Source: Thioglobus_B sp964403565
GTDB lineage: Bacteria; Pseudomonadota; Gammaproteobacteria; PS1; Pseudothioglobaceae
Length of the DNA stretch: 6,494 bases
Direction of reading: 5' to 3'
Assembly (NCBI GenBank): GCA_964403565.1
Contig: CAYOFV010000049.1
Coordinates: forward strand, 1 to 6,494
Shown: one piece after another, positions 1-5,790 of the stretch
Numbering within the stretch: the first letter of the stretch is position 1
Layout: each line of letters begins with the position of its first letter
Translations under genes and position numbers: made by a program
The notes under the pieces: generated by a model
Seen by the model: the letters and a program-made list of their open reading frames with translations, nothing else
Databases searched by the model: none
Told to the model about the DNA's origin: nothing

Positions 1-1377
1 ATAAGCCCAAAAACAGATCGTATTGCTCAATTTGCTGGTATTCGTACAGATGAGGATCTAAATATTCTAGATGAGCATATGTTTTACTGCAAACCAACAC
101 ATGATGTTTTGCCATCACCTGAAGCATGTGCAGTAACCGGGATAACTCCGCAACAATGCGCAGAAAAAGGCTTAATTGAACATAAGTTTATTAGCAAAAT
201 TAATGCTGAATTTTCAACGCCTAATACCTGTGTAGTAGGGTACAACTCAATTCGTTTTGATGATGAGTTTACGCGCTATACTTTATATCGTAATTTTTTA
301 GATCCGTACGCTTGGCATTGGCAAAATGGCAATACTCGCTGGGATATACTTGATGTTGTGCGTATGTGTTATGCGCTAAAAAAGGATAATTGCCTTAAAT
401 GGGTGCATGATGAAAATAACAAGCCCATATTTAAACTAGATAGATTAGCTCCGGCAAATGGTATTGAGCATTCTGATGCGCATGATGCTTTAGCAGATGT
501 GCGTGCAACTATAGCTATAGCCAAAATTATTAAAGACACTCAACCTCAGTTATTCGATTATGCGTTTAGCCTGCGTGAAAAGAAAACTGTAGAGTCGAAA
601 ATAAAATTATTCGAGCCGATGCTACATACATCAGGCATGTATCCTGCAAAGCTTTCATGTACTAGACTATCTGTATCCCTTGCATACCACCCTGAGTACA
701 ACGATAGAGTAATTGTATTTAATCTTGATCAAGATCCATCGATTCTATTAGAACTTGAAATTAGTGAACTTAAAACCTTGATGTTTACCAAACAATCAGA
801 GTTGCCAGATGGTGTTGAGCGCCTGCAAATTAAAGATTTGATATTCAACAAATCTCCAATGTTTGTACCTAATGTTTACAAACTTGATCCAAATATAATC
901 AAACAATTGCAAATTGATTTAGATAGATGCATGAAACATCTAGAATTTATAAAAACCAACCAGCAAAAGATTTCTCAAATAGTGCAAAAACTTTATACAA
1001 GCGATGAGCCAAAACCTATAAACAAGGATGCTGATCAAGCACTATATGACGGCTTTATTGACAATTCAGATAGAAGAATTTGTAATCAAATTCAAAACCT
1101 TTCTACCGCTGAGTTAAAAAACTTTCATCCAAAATTTAAAGATGAAAAACTCTCTAAACTACTTATGTACTTTAAAGCTAGAAACTATCCTGAGTCACTT
1201 GCTGATGATGAAATTGAAGATTGGTTTGAAGTTGTCCAAGGCAGAATTCAAGCTGGTGAAAATGGATATCAGTCAATAGATAACTATTACGCAAGAATTG
1301 CCACTATGCGCAAGCAATTTCCAGAAAAGGAGTTGATCTGGCAAGATTTAGAAAATTATGCCGAATCGTTTTTATAG
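1..1377 (+). CDS. sbcB: Exodeoxyribonuclease I (ExoI), 5'-truncated by window edge
   Basis: Exonuclease I degrades single-stranded DNA 3' to 5' and acts in recombination and mismatch repair in the cytoplasm. The frame is open from base 1, so the gene begins outside the window; the ATG at 79 is internal. The visible 458 codons line up with about residue 21 to the end of the 475-residue E. coli protein as I recall it, so some 20 N-terminal residues with the first catalytic motif (DxE, in HDYETFG) are missing only because of the window edge. Visible DEDD-nuclease motifs are RFDDEFTR (codons 85-92, with the second acidic site) and HSDAHDALADV (codons 157-167), whose His161 and Asp166 correspond to E. 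coli H181 and D186. YRNFLDPYAW and LYDGF are further family signatures. The C-terminal part looks complete and ends in a TAG followed by a terminator-like hairpin. I see no frameshift. Confidence 0.96.
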   Translation: MSPKTDRIAQFAGIRTDEDLNILDEHMFYCKPTHDVLPSPEACAVTGITPQQCAEKGLIEHKFISKINAEFSTPNTCVVGYNSIRFDDEFTRYTLYRNFLDPYAWHWQNGNTRWDILDVVRMCYALKKDNCLKWVHDENNKPIFKLDRLAPANGIEHSDAHDALADVRATIAIAKIIKDTQPQLFDYAFSLREKKTVESKIKLFEPMLHTSGMYPAKLSCTRLSVSLAYHPEYNDRVIVFNLDQDPSILLELEISELKTLMFTKQSELPDGVERLQIKDLIFNKSPMFVPNVYKLDPNIIKQLQIDLDRCMKHLEFIKTNQQKISQIVQKLYTSDEPKPINKDADQALYDGFIDNSDRRICNQIQNLSTAELKNFHPKFKDEKLSKLLMYFKARNYPESLADDEIEDWFEVVQGRIQAGENGYQSIDNYYARIATMRKQFPEKELIWQDLENYAESFL

Positions 1378-1385
1378 GTTTTTTT

Positions 1386-1408
1386 GAGATCTTATTGGGC
1401 TCTTTTTT
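1386..1408 (+). terminator. Probable intrinsic terminator of sbcB
   Basis: Eight bases after the sbcB stop, GAGATC (1386-1391) can pair with GGGCTC (1397-1402) around the loop TTATT, with one A-G mismatch and one G-T wobble. Six T residues follow (1403-1408). The stem is short and imperfect, so it may be weak, but position and U-tract fit rho-independent termination. The last T residues are shared with the -35 box of the nth promoter. Confidence 0.5.
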
Positions 1409-1435
1409 GAATTATTTTATTTAATCAGGTATAAT
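1407..1435 (+). promoter_or_regulatory. Sigma-70-type promoter for nth
   Basis: TTGAAT at 1407-1412 (four of six to TTGACA) lies exactly 17 bp upstream of a perfect TATAAT at 1430-1435. Transcription would start near 1442, giving a leader of about 29 nt before the nth ATG at 1471. The -35 box overlaps the terminator T-run, so sbcB termination and nth initiation share bases. The purine-rich AGAGAAGA just before the ATG is the only Shine-Dalgarno candidate and sits very close to the start. Confidence 0.7.
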
Positions 1436-1470
1436 CTTTGCCAAACTAAAATAAAACTAAAAAGAGAAGA

Positions 1471-2103
1471 ATGAACGCTGAAACACGCTTGGAGATGTTT
1501 GGAAGATTATTAAAGAAGATTCCAAACCCAACAACTGAACTTAATTACGAAACACCTTTTGAACTACTTGTTGCCGTTACTTTATCTGCGCAAGCTACAG
1601 ACAAAAGTGTAAATAAAGTTACAGATAAATTATTTCCGATAGCAAATACTCCTGAGGCAATTTTTGAATTAGGAGAAAATGAGCTAAGAAATACAATCAA
1701 AACTATTGGCTTATTTAATTCTAAAGCTAAACATTTAATTCAAACTTGTAAAATTTTAATTGACAAGTATAATTCAAAAGTTCCTGAAACACGTAAAGAA
1801 TTAGAAGCTCTTCCTGGTGTTGGTAGAAAAACTGCTAATGTAGTGCTTAATACTGCTTTTGGTCATCCAACTATTGCTGTTGATACACACATATATCGTG
1901 TTGCTAATCGTACTGCAATCGCAAGTGGCAAAACTGTGCTTGAAGTTGAGAAGAAATTAGTTAAGTTTATTCCAGACGAGTATCGTGTGCCTGCACACCA
2001 TTTAATGATTTTACATGGTCGTTACACTTGTAAAGCACGCTCGCCTTTGTGCACTGAATGCGTACTATTAGATCTTTGTGAGTACGAAGAGAAGAATCTT
2101 TAA
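1471..2103 (+). CDS. nth: Endonuclease III (DNA glycosylase/AP lyase)
   Basis: Base-excision repair enzyme that removes oxidised pyrimidines and cleaves the abasic site by beta-elimination. The 210 residues are nearly the length of E. coli Nth (211) and match it from the first residues (MNAETRLEMF), supporting the ATG at 1471. The helix-hairpin-helix LPGVGRKTANV carries the catalytic Lys120, and VDTH carries the catalytic Asp138, at the same numbers as in E. coli. The C-terminal [4Fe-4S] ligands are complete as C-X6-C-X2-C-X5-C (Cys187, 194, 197, 203). A good promoter with its own TATAAT lies directly upstream, so the gene is probably transcribed independently of sbcB. Only 31 bp separate it from the following DUF1841 gene, and no T-rich terminator is seen there, so read-through into that gene is likely. 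Confidence 0.98.
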   Translation: MNAETRLEMFGRLLKKIPNPTTELNYETPFELLVAVTLSAQATDKSVNKVTDKLFPIANTPEAIFELGENELRNTIKTIGLFNSKAKHLIQTCKILIDKYNSKVPETRKELEALPGVGRKTANVVLNTAFGHPTIAVDTHIYRVANRTAIASGKTVLEVEKKLVKFIPDEYRVPAHHLMILHGRYTCKARSPLCTECVLLDLCEYEEKNL

Positions 2104-2116
2104 AAATATTTTTCTA

Positions 2117-2132
2117 CCTCTATAATTAGAGG
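2117..2132. promoter_or_regulatory. Perfect palindrome over TATAAT and the Shine-Dalgarno of the DUF1841 gene
   Basis: CCTCTA (2117-2122) and TAGAGG (2127-2132) form a perfect 6-bp inverted repeat around TAAT. The palindrome contains a TATAAT hexamer (2121-2126). TTTAAA at 2099-2104, 16 bp upstream, is a poor but possible -35. AGAGG (2128-2132) is the only Shine-Dalgarno-like run before the ATG at 2135, though just 2 nt away. If the promoter is used, the transcript would start almost at the ATG. If transcription comes from nth, the RNA hairpin would hide AGAGG. No T-run follows, so it is not a standard terminator. The function is inferred. Confidence 0.4.
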
Positions 2133-2134
2133 TT

Positions 2135-2554
2135 ATGCTGTACACACAAAATAGAGATGAGCAACGCAAGTTTTTAGCTAACGCTTGGCAAAAATTCTTA
2201 GACAAAAAACTACTTGATCCACTTGAGGATCAACTAACTAAAGTTATTGAAATTCATCCTGAATATCACCAACTTATTCAAGATATAGAATCAGACTACT
2301 TTCCTGAACAAGGAGAGGTTAATCCGTTTTTACATATCAATCTACATTTAGCCTTAAGAGAACAACTTTCTATTAATCAGCCAATTGGTATTAAAGATTA
2401 TTATCAAAGGCTTCTTAGTAAAGTTAAAGATCCTCATGAGGTGGAGCATAAAATTATGGATTGTATAGCGCAGATGATCTTCTCTTCACAAAAAAACAAC
2501 ACACCAATGGATCATCAAGCGTATATTGAATGTCTAAAGTCTATTTCTAAATGA
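2135..2554 (+). CDS. DUF1841 family protein, function unknown
   Basis: A 139-residue cytoplasmic-looking protein with no signal peptide or membrane segment. I recognise it from the DUF1841 pattern common in beta- and gammaproteobacteria: an N-terminus of the type RDEQRKFLANAW, a HPEYH motif (41-45), the core YFPEQGEVNPFLHINLHLAL (55-74) followed by REQ, then HEVEH (101-105) and a C-terminal MDHQAYIECLK. Its length fits the family. The protein looks helical and contains three H-x3-H pairs (41/45, 67/71, 101/105), which hints at metal binding, but no biochemical role is known to me. The ATG at 2135 is chosen because residues 1-14 match the family N-terminus. It follows nth by 31 bp and may share its transcript. 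Codons 108-139 and the stop are repeated 189 bp downstream in the same frame; this gene's TGA lies at the left edge of the spacer between the copies. Confidence 0.9.
   Translation: MLYTQNRDEQRKFLANAWQKFLDKKLLDPLEDQLTKVIEIHPEYHQLIQDIESDYFPEQGEVNPFLHINLHLALREQLSINQPIGIKDYYQRLLSKVKDPHEVEHKIMDCIAQMIFSSQKNNTPMDHQAYIECLKSISK
2456..2554 (+). repeat. Direct repeat copy 1: 3' end of the DUF1841 gene
   Basis: These 99 bp (codon 108 to the stop) align without gaps to 2645-2743. I count 77/99 identical bases, including a 34-base identical run (2461-2494 against 2650-2683). Divergence grows toward the 3' end. Both copies end in a stop at the same relative position (TGA here, TAG in copy 2). Confidence 0.93.
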
Positions 2555-2641
2555 GGCAAAACCTCACAAGCTTGGCTTATTAAAAACTGTGTTAATTTTT
2601 ATTTATGTATTTACTTATTGATAGTGCGAGGAATTGCCTCA
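2552..2641. repeat. 90-bp AT-rich spacer with 17-bp imperfect terminal inverted repeats
   Basis: The left end TGAGGCAAAACCTCACA (2552-2568) and the right end TGCGAGGAATTGCCTCA (2625-2641) are inverted repeats matching at 14 of 17 positions. Each end is also a small hairpin of its own, GAGG-N5-CCTC followed by ACA (2553-2568 and 2628-2643), so the two ends are related directly as well as inversely. The interior is AT-rich and has no recognisable gene. I find no clear target-site duplication outside the ends. It could be the remnant of a miniature element, a pair of REP-like hairpins, or 3'-UTR structure brought in with the upstream allele. The left end includes the TGA of the DUF1841 gene, which argues against a simple insertion after an intact gene. 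Confidence 0.5.
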
Positions 2642-2644
2642 CAG

Positions 2645-2743
2645 ATGGGTTGTATAGCGCAGATGATCTTCTCTTCACAAAAACACAACCAACCAATGGA
2701 TCACCAAGCCTACATTAATTGTATAAAACAACAATGTCAGTAG
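2645..2743 (+). pseudogene. Second, detached 3' end of a DUF1841 gene (32-codon remnant or small ORF)
   Basis: Translation gives 32 residues beginning MGCIAQMIFSSQK and ending NCIKQQCQ, clearly homologous to residues 108-139 of the upstream protein; the other three quarters of the gene are absent. Four codon pairs differ only silently and others change residues, as expected for the end of a divergent orthologue rather than a fresh duplication. Homology begins exactly at an ATG (2645), and GAGGA at 2628-2632 lies 12 nt upstream, so the piece could be translated as a small ORF. Its TAG (2741-2743) overlaps the kinase ATG (2734-2736) in ATGTCAGTAG, a 10-nt overlap typical of translational coupling. 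I infer that this is the ancestral gene end still joined to its native downstream neighbour. The frame is open all the way back to the TGA at 2552. Confidence 0.78.
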
Positions 2744-3570
2744 ACAAATACATCGAAAAACACTTAAACCAGAAAGTACTTTCATCTAAATCTATTGGTA
2801 CAGGGTTATTTTCAGCTTATAAAGTAAAACTTGAGAACGGTGAAAGTGTATTTATCAAATATCAGAGCCAAGCTAACAATGAATTAATAAATGAAGGCAG
2901 AGAATTACAACTACTTGGAAAAACAGTCCATACCCCAAAGGTGCTTGGTAGTTGTGAACACTCACTAATTTTAGAATGGGTAGAAAGTACTAACAACCCC
3001 AATACTCAACTTCAACTTGGGGTACAACTTGGCAAACTTCATCAACAAAAGTCAAAGTATTTTGGTTTTGAGTTTGATAATAAGATTGGCCAAACTCCTC
3101 AATATAATGCAGTTGGTAAAAATATCACTAATTGGACAGATTTTTATTGGCAATATAGACTGCTATTTCAAATTGAACTAGCGAGAAAAAATGGCTATTT
3201 AAACAATCAAGATTTCTCAGATCTGCTCAAAATAGAAAGCACCATGCCGAAACTATTTAACAACAACATCAAGCCTGTTTTGTTACACGGGGACCTATGG
3301 TCAGGTAATTTTATAAGTGGTAAAAAACATCATTATTTTATTGATACTGCAAGCTACTATGGGCATAGTGAAGCAGATTTAGCTCTTACTTTTATGTTTG
3401 GTGGGTTTTCTAATGAATTTTATAGTGGGTATAAATCAATTATTACACTTGAGGAAGGTTTTGATAAACGCAAACCGCTATATATGCTATACCACTATCT
3501 AAATCATCTTAATTTATTTGGCAATGGTTATTACTCTGGAGTAATGAATTGCGTTAGACAAATTAATTAA
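2734..3570 (+). CDS. Fructosamine/ketosamine-3-kinase family protein
   Basis: Members phosphorylate ketosamine or ribulosamine/erythrulosamine adducts on proteins or free amines so that they decompose (deglycation); E. coli YniA belongs to this family. The 278 residues have the family length and the phosphotransferase fold: a glycine-rich N-lobe turn (SIGTGLFSAYKV), the ATP lysine in FIKYQ (Lys42), LILEWVE at the hinge, the catalytic loop LLHGDLWSGN (Asp187), the metal-site segment FIDTASYYGHSEADLAL (Asp204), and the C-terminal LYHYLNHLNLFGNGYYSG. I prefer the ATG at 2734 to the in-frame TTG at 2719 because TTG would extend into the DUF1841 remnant and neither has a Shine-Dalgarno sequence. 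With none visible, initiation may depend on translation of the overlapping remnant ORF. The 3' end overlaps the converging hisH by 4 nt. The exact substrate cannot be told from sequence. Confidence 0.93.
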   Translation: MSVDKYIEKHLNQKVLSSKSIGTGLFSAYKVKLENGESVFIKYQSQANNELINEGRELQLLGKTVHTPKVLGSCEHSLILEWVESTNNPNTQLQLGVQLGKLHQQKSKYFGFEFDNKIGQTPQYNAVGKNITNWTDFYWQYRLLFQIELARKNGYLNNQDFSDLLKIESTMPKLFNNNIKPVLLHGDLWSGNFISGKKHHYFIDTASYYGHSEADLALTFMFGGFSNEFYSGYKSIITLEEGFDKRKPLYMLYHYLNHLNLFGNGYYSGVMNCVRQIN

Positions 3571-4184
3571 CTATTCCAGTTAACAAAATTTTCTAACAAC
3601 TGCAGGCCATCATGTTGTGACTTTTCTGGATGAAACTGCACTGCAAACATATTATCTTTTGCAATAGCGCAAGTAAAGTCTATGCCATAATTAGTAGAAC
3701 CGGCAACTACAGAACTATCGTCCTCTTTTACATAATAACTATGAACGCTATAAAAACGCGCATTATCTTCAATATTGTGCCAAAGTGGGTGATCAATAGT
3801 GTGTTTAACTGTATTCCACCCCATGTGTGGGATTTTTAGTTCGTTTTTAGGAAATCTTTCAACATTTCCAGGAATTATTGACAAGCCTTCAGTTCCGCCA
3901 TTCTCTTCGGAATGATCAAATAACAGTTGCAACCCTAGGCAAATTCCTAAAAAAGGCTTTTCATGAGCAGATTGTTTAATAACATTAGCAAGACCATGCT
4001 CGTTTAAAGCTTGCATGCAAGCGCCCATTGCCCCTTGCCCAGGAAATACAATACGATCAGCAGCAGATATTATGCTTTTATCATCTGTTAGATATACTTT
4101 ATCATTAGGAGCAACGTGCTCAATAGCTTTTTCTACTGAGCGTACGTTACCCATGCCATAGTCCACAATGGCAATACTTTGCAT
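3567..4184 (-). CDS. hisH: Imidazole glycerol phosphate synthase, glutaminase subunit
   Basis: HisH hydrolyses glutamine and channels ammonia to HisF, which makes imidazole-glycerol phosphate and AICAR in histidine synthesis. The 205 residues are a full-length class I glutamine amidotransferase: IAIVDYGMGNVRSV at the N-terminus, the oxyanion segment FPGQGAMG (47-54), the nucleophile Cys82 in GICLGLQLLF, IPHMGWN, and His185/Glu187 in VQFHPEKSQ, completing the catalytic triad. The ATG at 4184 follows the hisB stop by a single base (TAA-G-ATG), so it is the distal gene of an asd-hisB-hisH operon; AAGG inside the hisB end is a possible distant Shine-Dalgarno. Its stop overlaps that of the converging kinase gene. 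Its partner hisF, and hisA, are not in this window and cannot directly follow, since the kinase occupies the next stretch on the other strand. Confidence 0.97.
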   Translation of the reverse strand: MQSIAIVDYGMGNVRSVEKAIEHVAPNDKVYLTDDKSIISAADRIVFPGQGAMGACMQALNEHGLANVIKQSAHEKPFLGICLGLQLLFDHSEENGGTEGLSIIPGNVERFPKNELKIPHMGWNTVKHTIDHPLWHNIEDNARFYSVHSYYVKEDDSSVVAGSTNYGIDFTCAIAKDNMFAVQFHPEKSQHDGLQLLENFVNWNS

Positions 4185-4185
4185 C

Positions 4186-4767
4186 TTATAGACTGCCTTT
4201 AGTTGATGGAATTGCTCCAGCTTGACGCTCGTCTATTGTAGTAGCCATTCTAAGCGCCCTACCAAATGCTTTGAAAATAGTTTCTGCTTGGTGGTGAGCG
4301 TTTACTCCACGTATATTATCAATATGTAGAGTTATTAAAGAATGATTTACAAAGCCCTGAAAAAACTCACCAACCAAATCTACATCAAATGTACCAATCA
4401 TCGCACGAGTAAAATTAGCATTAAGCTCAATTCCAGGACGACCAGACAAATCTAACACTACGCGAGACAGTGCCTCGTCAAGTGGAACATACGAATATCC
4501 GTAACGTGTCATGCCGGCCTTGTCGCCAACAGCTTGCGAGAATGCTTGACCTAATGTTATGCCAATATCTTCAACACTGTGGTGATCATCAATATGTGTG
4601 TCTCCGTCACATTTAATAGTTAAATCCATTAAGCCGTGACGAGCCACTTGATCTAACATGTGGTCTAAAAATGCTACACCAGTATCTATATTTGCCTGAC
4701 CTGTACCATACAAATTTAGTTCGACTGTAATGTCTGTTTCGTTAGTTTTTCTGTCAACTTTTATCAT
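4186..4767 (-). CDS. hisB: Imidazoleglycerol-phosphate dehydratase (monofunctional)
   Basis: Catalyses the Mn-dependent dehydration of imidazoleglycerol phosphate to imidazoleacetol phosphate, the step right after HisHF. The 193 residues are the stand-alone dehydratase, without the N-terminal histidinol-phosphatase domain fused to it in enteric bacteria. The duplicated metal-site motifs are present: FLDHMLDQVARHG and DDHHSVEDIGITLG in the first half, NAHHQAETIFKAFGRAL in the second, and the closing DERQAGAIPSTKGSL. The ATG at 4767 directly abuts the asd stop (TAAATG, no gap), which suggests translational coupling; no clear Shine-Dalgarno is seen. The family's usual RKTNETDI start supports this start codon. 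Confidence 0.98.
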   Translation of the reverse strand: MIKVDRKTNETDITVELNLYGTGQANIDTGVAFLDHMLDQVARHGLMDLTIKCDGDTHIDDHHSVEDIGITLGQAFSQAVGDKAGMTRYGYSYVPLDEALSRVVLDLSGRPGIELNANFTRAMIGTFDVDLVGEFFQGFVNHSLITLHIDNIRGVNAHHQAETIFKAFGRALRMATTIDERQAGAIPSTKGSL

Positions 4768-5790
4768 TTATAGATAATCTTTAATCAAAATTTCGGCAAT
4801 TTGAATAGTATTCAAAGCTGCACCTTTACGAATATTATCAGAAACTACCCACATGTTGAGCCCTCTTTCGTGAGAAATGTCTTCACGTATACGACTAACA
4901 AAAGTATCGTCATGGTTAGTAGCTTCAACAAATGGTGTCGCATAACCACCATTTTCACGCTTATCCATAACTGTAATACCAGGTGATCCTGCTAATATTT
5001 CAGTTGCCTTTTCAGCGGTAATTTTCTCTTTAGTTTCAATATGAACCGCCTCAGAATGACCATAAACAACTGGAACTCTAACAGCAGTTGGATTTACTAA
5101 AATATTCTCATCTTCAAAGATCTTTTTAGTTTCCCAAACCATTTTCATCTCTTCCTTGGTGTAGCCATTATCTTGGAATACATCAATGTGTGGAATCACA
5201 TTAAAAGCAATTTGTTTAGGGTAAACCTCTACATCAATATCTTTGCCATTTAATAGTTTGGCAGTCTGATCAGTAAGCTCAGTAATTGCCTCTTTTCCAG
5301 AGCCAGATACAGCCTGATAAGTTGCAACGTTAATACGCTCAATACCTACTGCATCGTAAATTGGCTTAAGTGCTACCAACATTTGAATTGTTGAACAGTT
5401 AGGGTTGGCAATAATATTACGCTTTTTATATCCTGCAATTGCATGCGGATTAACCTCTGGAACAACCAAAGGAATATCTTCATCACGTCTGAAGTGTGCA
5501 GTATTATCAACCACAATACAACCAGCTTCTGCTGCAATTGGAGCATACTTTTCTGAAATAGATCCGCCAGCAGAAAACAAACCAATTTGCGCTTGTGTAA
5601 AGTCGAACTTATCTAGATCTTGTACAGTCCAGCTTTTTCCTTGGCACATAACTTTTTTACCAGCTGAATTTGCTGAAGCTAAAGGATATAAGTTATCAAT
5701 TGGAAAATTACGCTGATCTAAAATAGAAAGAATAGTTTCGCCCACAGCGCCTGTTGCACCAACAACTGCAACATTAAATTTTTTGCTCAT
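4768..5790 (-). CDS. asd: Aspartate-semialdehyde dehydrogenase
   Basis: NADPH-dependent reduction of aspartyl phosphate to aspartate semialdehyde, the branch point to lysine/diaminopimelate, methionine and threonine. The 340 residues carry the nucleotide-binding VAVVGATGAVGE (7-18), LFSAGGSIS, the catalytic Cys132 in NPNCSTIQM, YQAVSGSGKEA, the substrate/acid-base segment RVPVVYGHSEAVH (His245), and the C-terminal DNIRKGAALNTIQIAE. The length fits the shorter branch of the family (about 340 residues), unlike the roughly 367-residue enteric enzyme. The start at 5790 gives the standard short lead into the Rossmann fold. It is the first gene of a unit with hisB and hisH, downstream of a gap with a TATAAT. 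No Shine-Dalgarno is visible before the ATG. Linking asd to hisBH joins two amino-acid pathways in one transcript. Confidence 0.97.
   Translation of the reverse strand: MSKKFNVAVVGATGAVGETILSILDQRNFPIDNLYPLASANSAGKKVMCQGKSWTVQDLDKFDFTQAQIGLFSAGGSISEKYAPIAAEAGCIVVDNTAHFRRDEDIPLVVPEVNPHAIAGYKKRNIIANPNCSTIQMLVALKPIYDAVGIERINVATYQAVSGSGKEAITELTDQTAKLLNGKDIDVEVYPKQIAFNVIPHIDVFQDNGYTKEEMKMVWETKKIFEDENILVNPTAVRVPVVYGHSEAVHIETKEKITAEKATEILAGSPGITVMDKRENGGYATPFVEATNHDDTFVSRIREDISHERGLNMWVVSDNIRKGAALNTIQIAEILIKDYL

Noticed and set aside
79..81. ATG at 79 as start of exonuclease I
   Set aside because: The frame is open to base 1 and the upstream codons (TDRIAQFAGIRTDED) match the family, so the gene starts outside the window.
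2581..2601. TAAAAA/TTTTTA inverted repeat in the spacer as a terminator
   Set aside because: The stem is only A-T pairs with a 9-nt loop, expected by chance in such AT-rich sequence.
2366..2644. Simple 189-bp tandem duplication including the spacer
   Set aside because: The spacer 2555-2644 shows no similarity to 2366-2455 in bases or translation; homology is limited to the 99-bp gene end.
2719..2733. TTG at 2719 as start of the kinase gene
   Set aside because: It adds five residues that come from the DUF1841 remnant in another frame, and no Shine-Dalgarno supports it; ATG at 2734 fits the family start.
3630..3839. + strand open frame of 69 codons
   Set aside because: Lies entirely inside hisH on the opposite strand, resembles no family, and is a shadow of that gene.
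4801..4986. + strand open frame of 61 codons
   Set aside because: Antisense to the conserved C-terminal part of asd; no recognisable protein or start signal.
5373..5716. Open frames on both strands inside asd (5373-5585 minus, 5405-5716 plus)
   Set aside because: Both overlap the unmistakable N-terminal and catalytic region of Asd in other frames and look like shadows.
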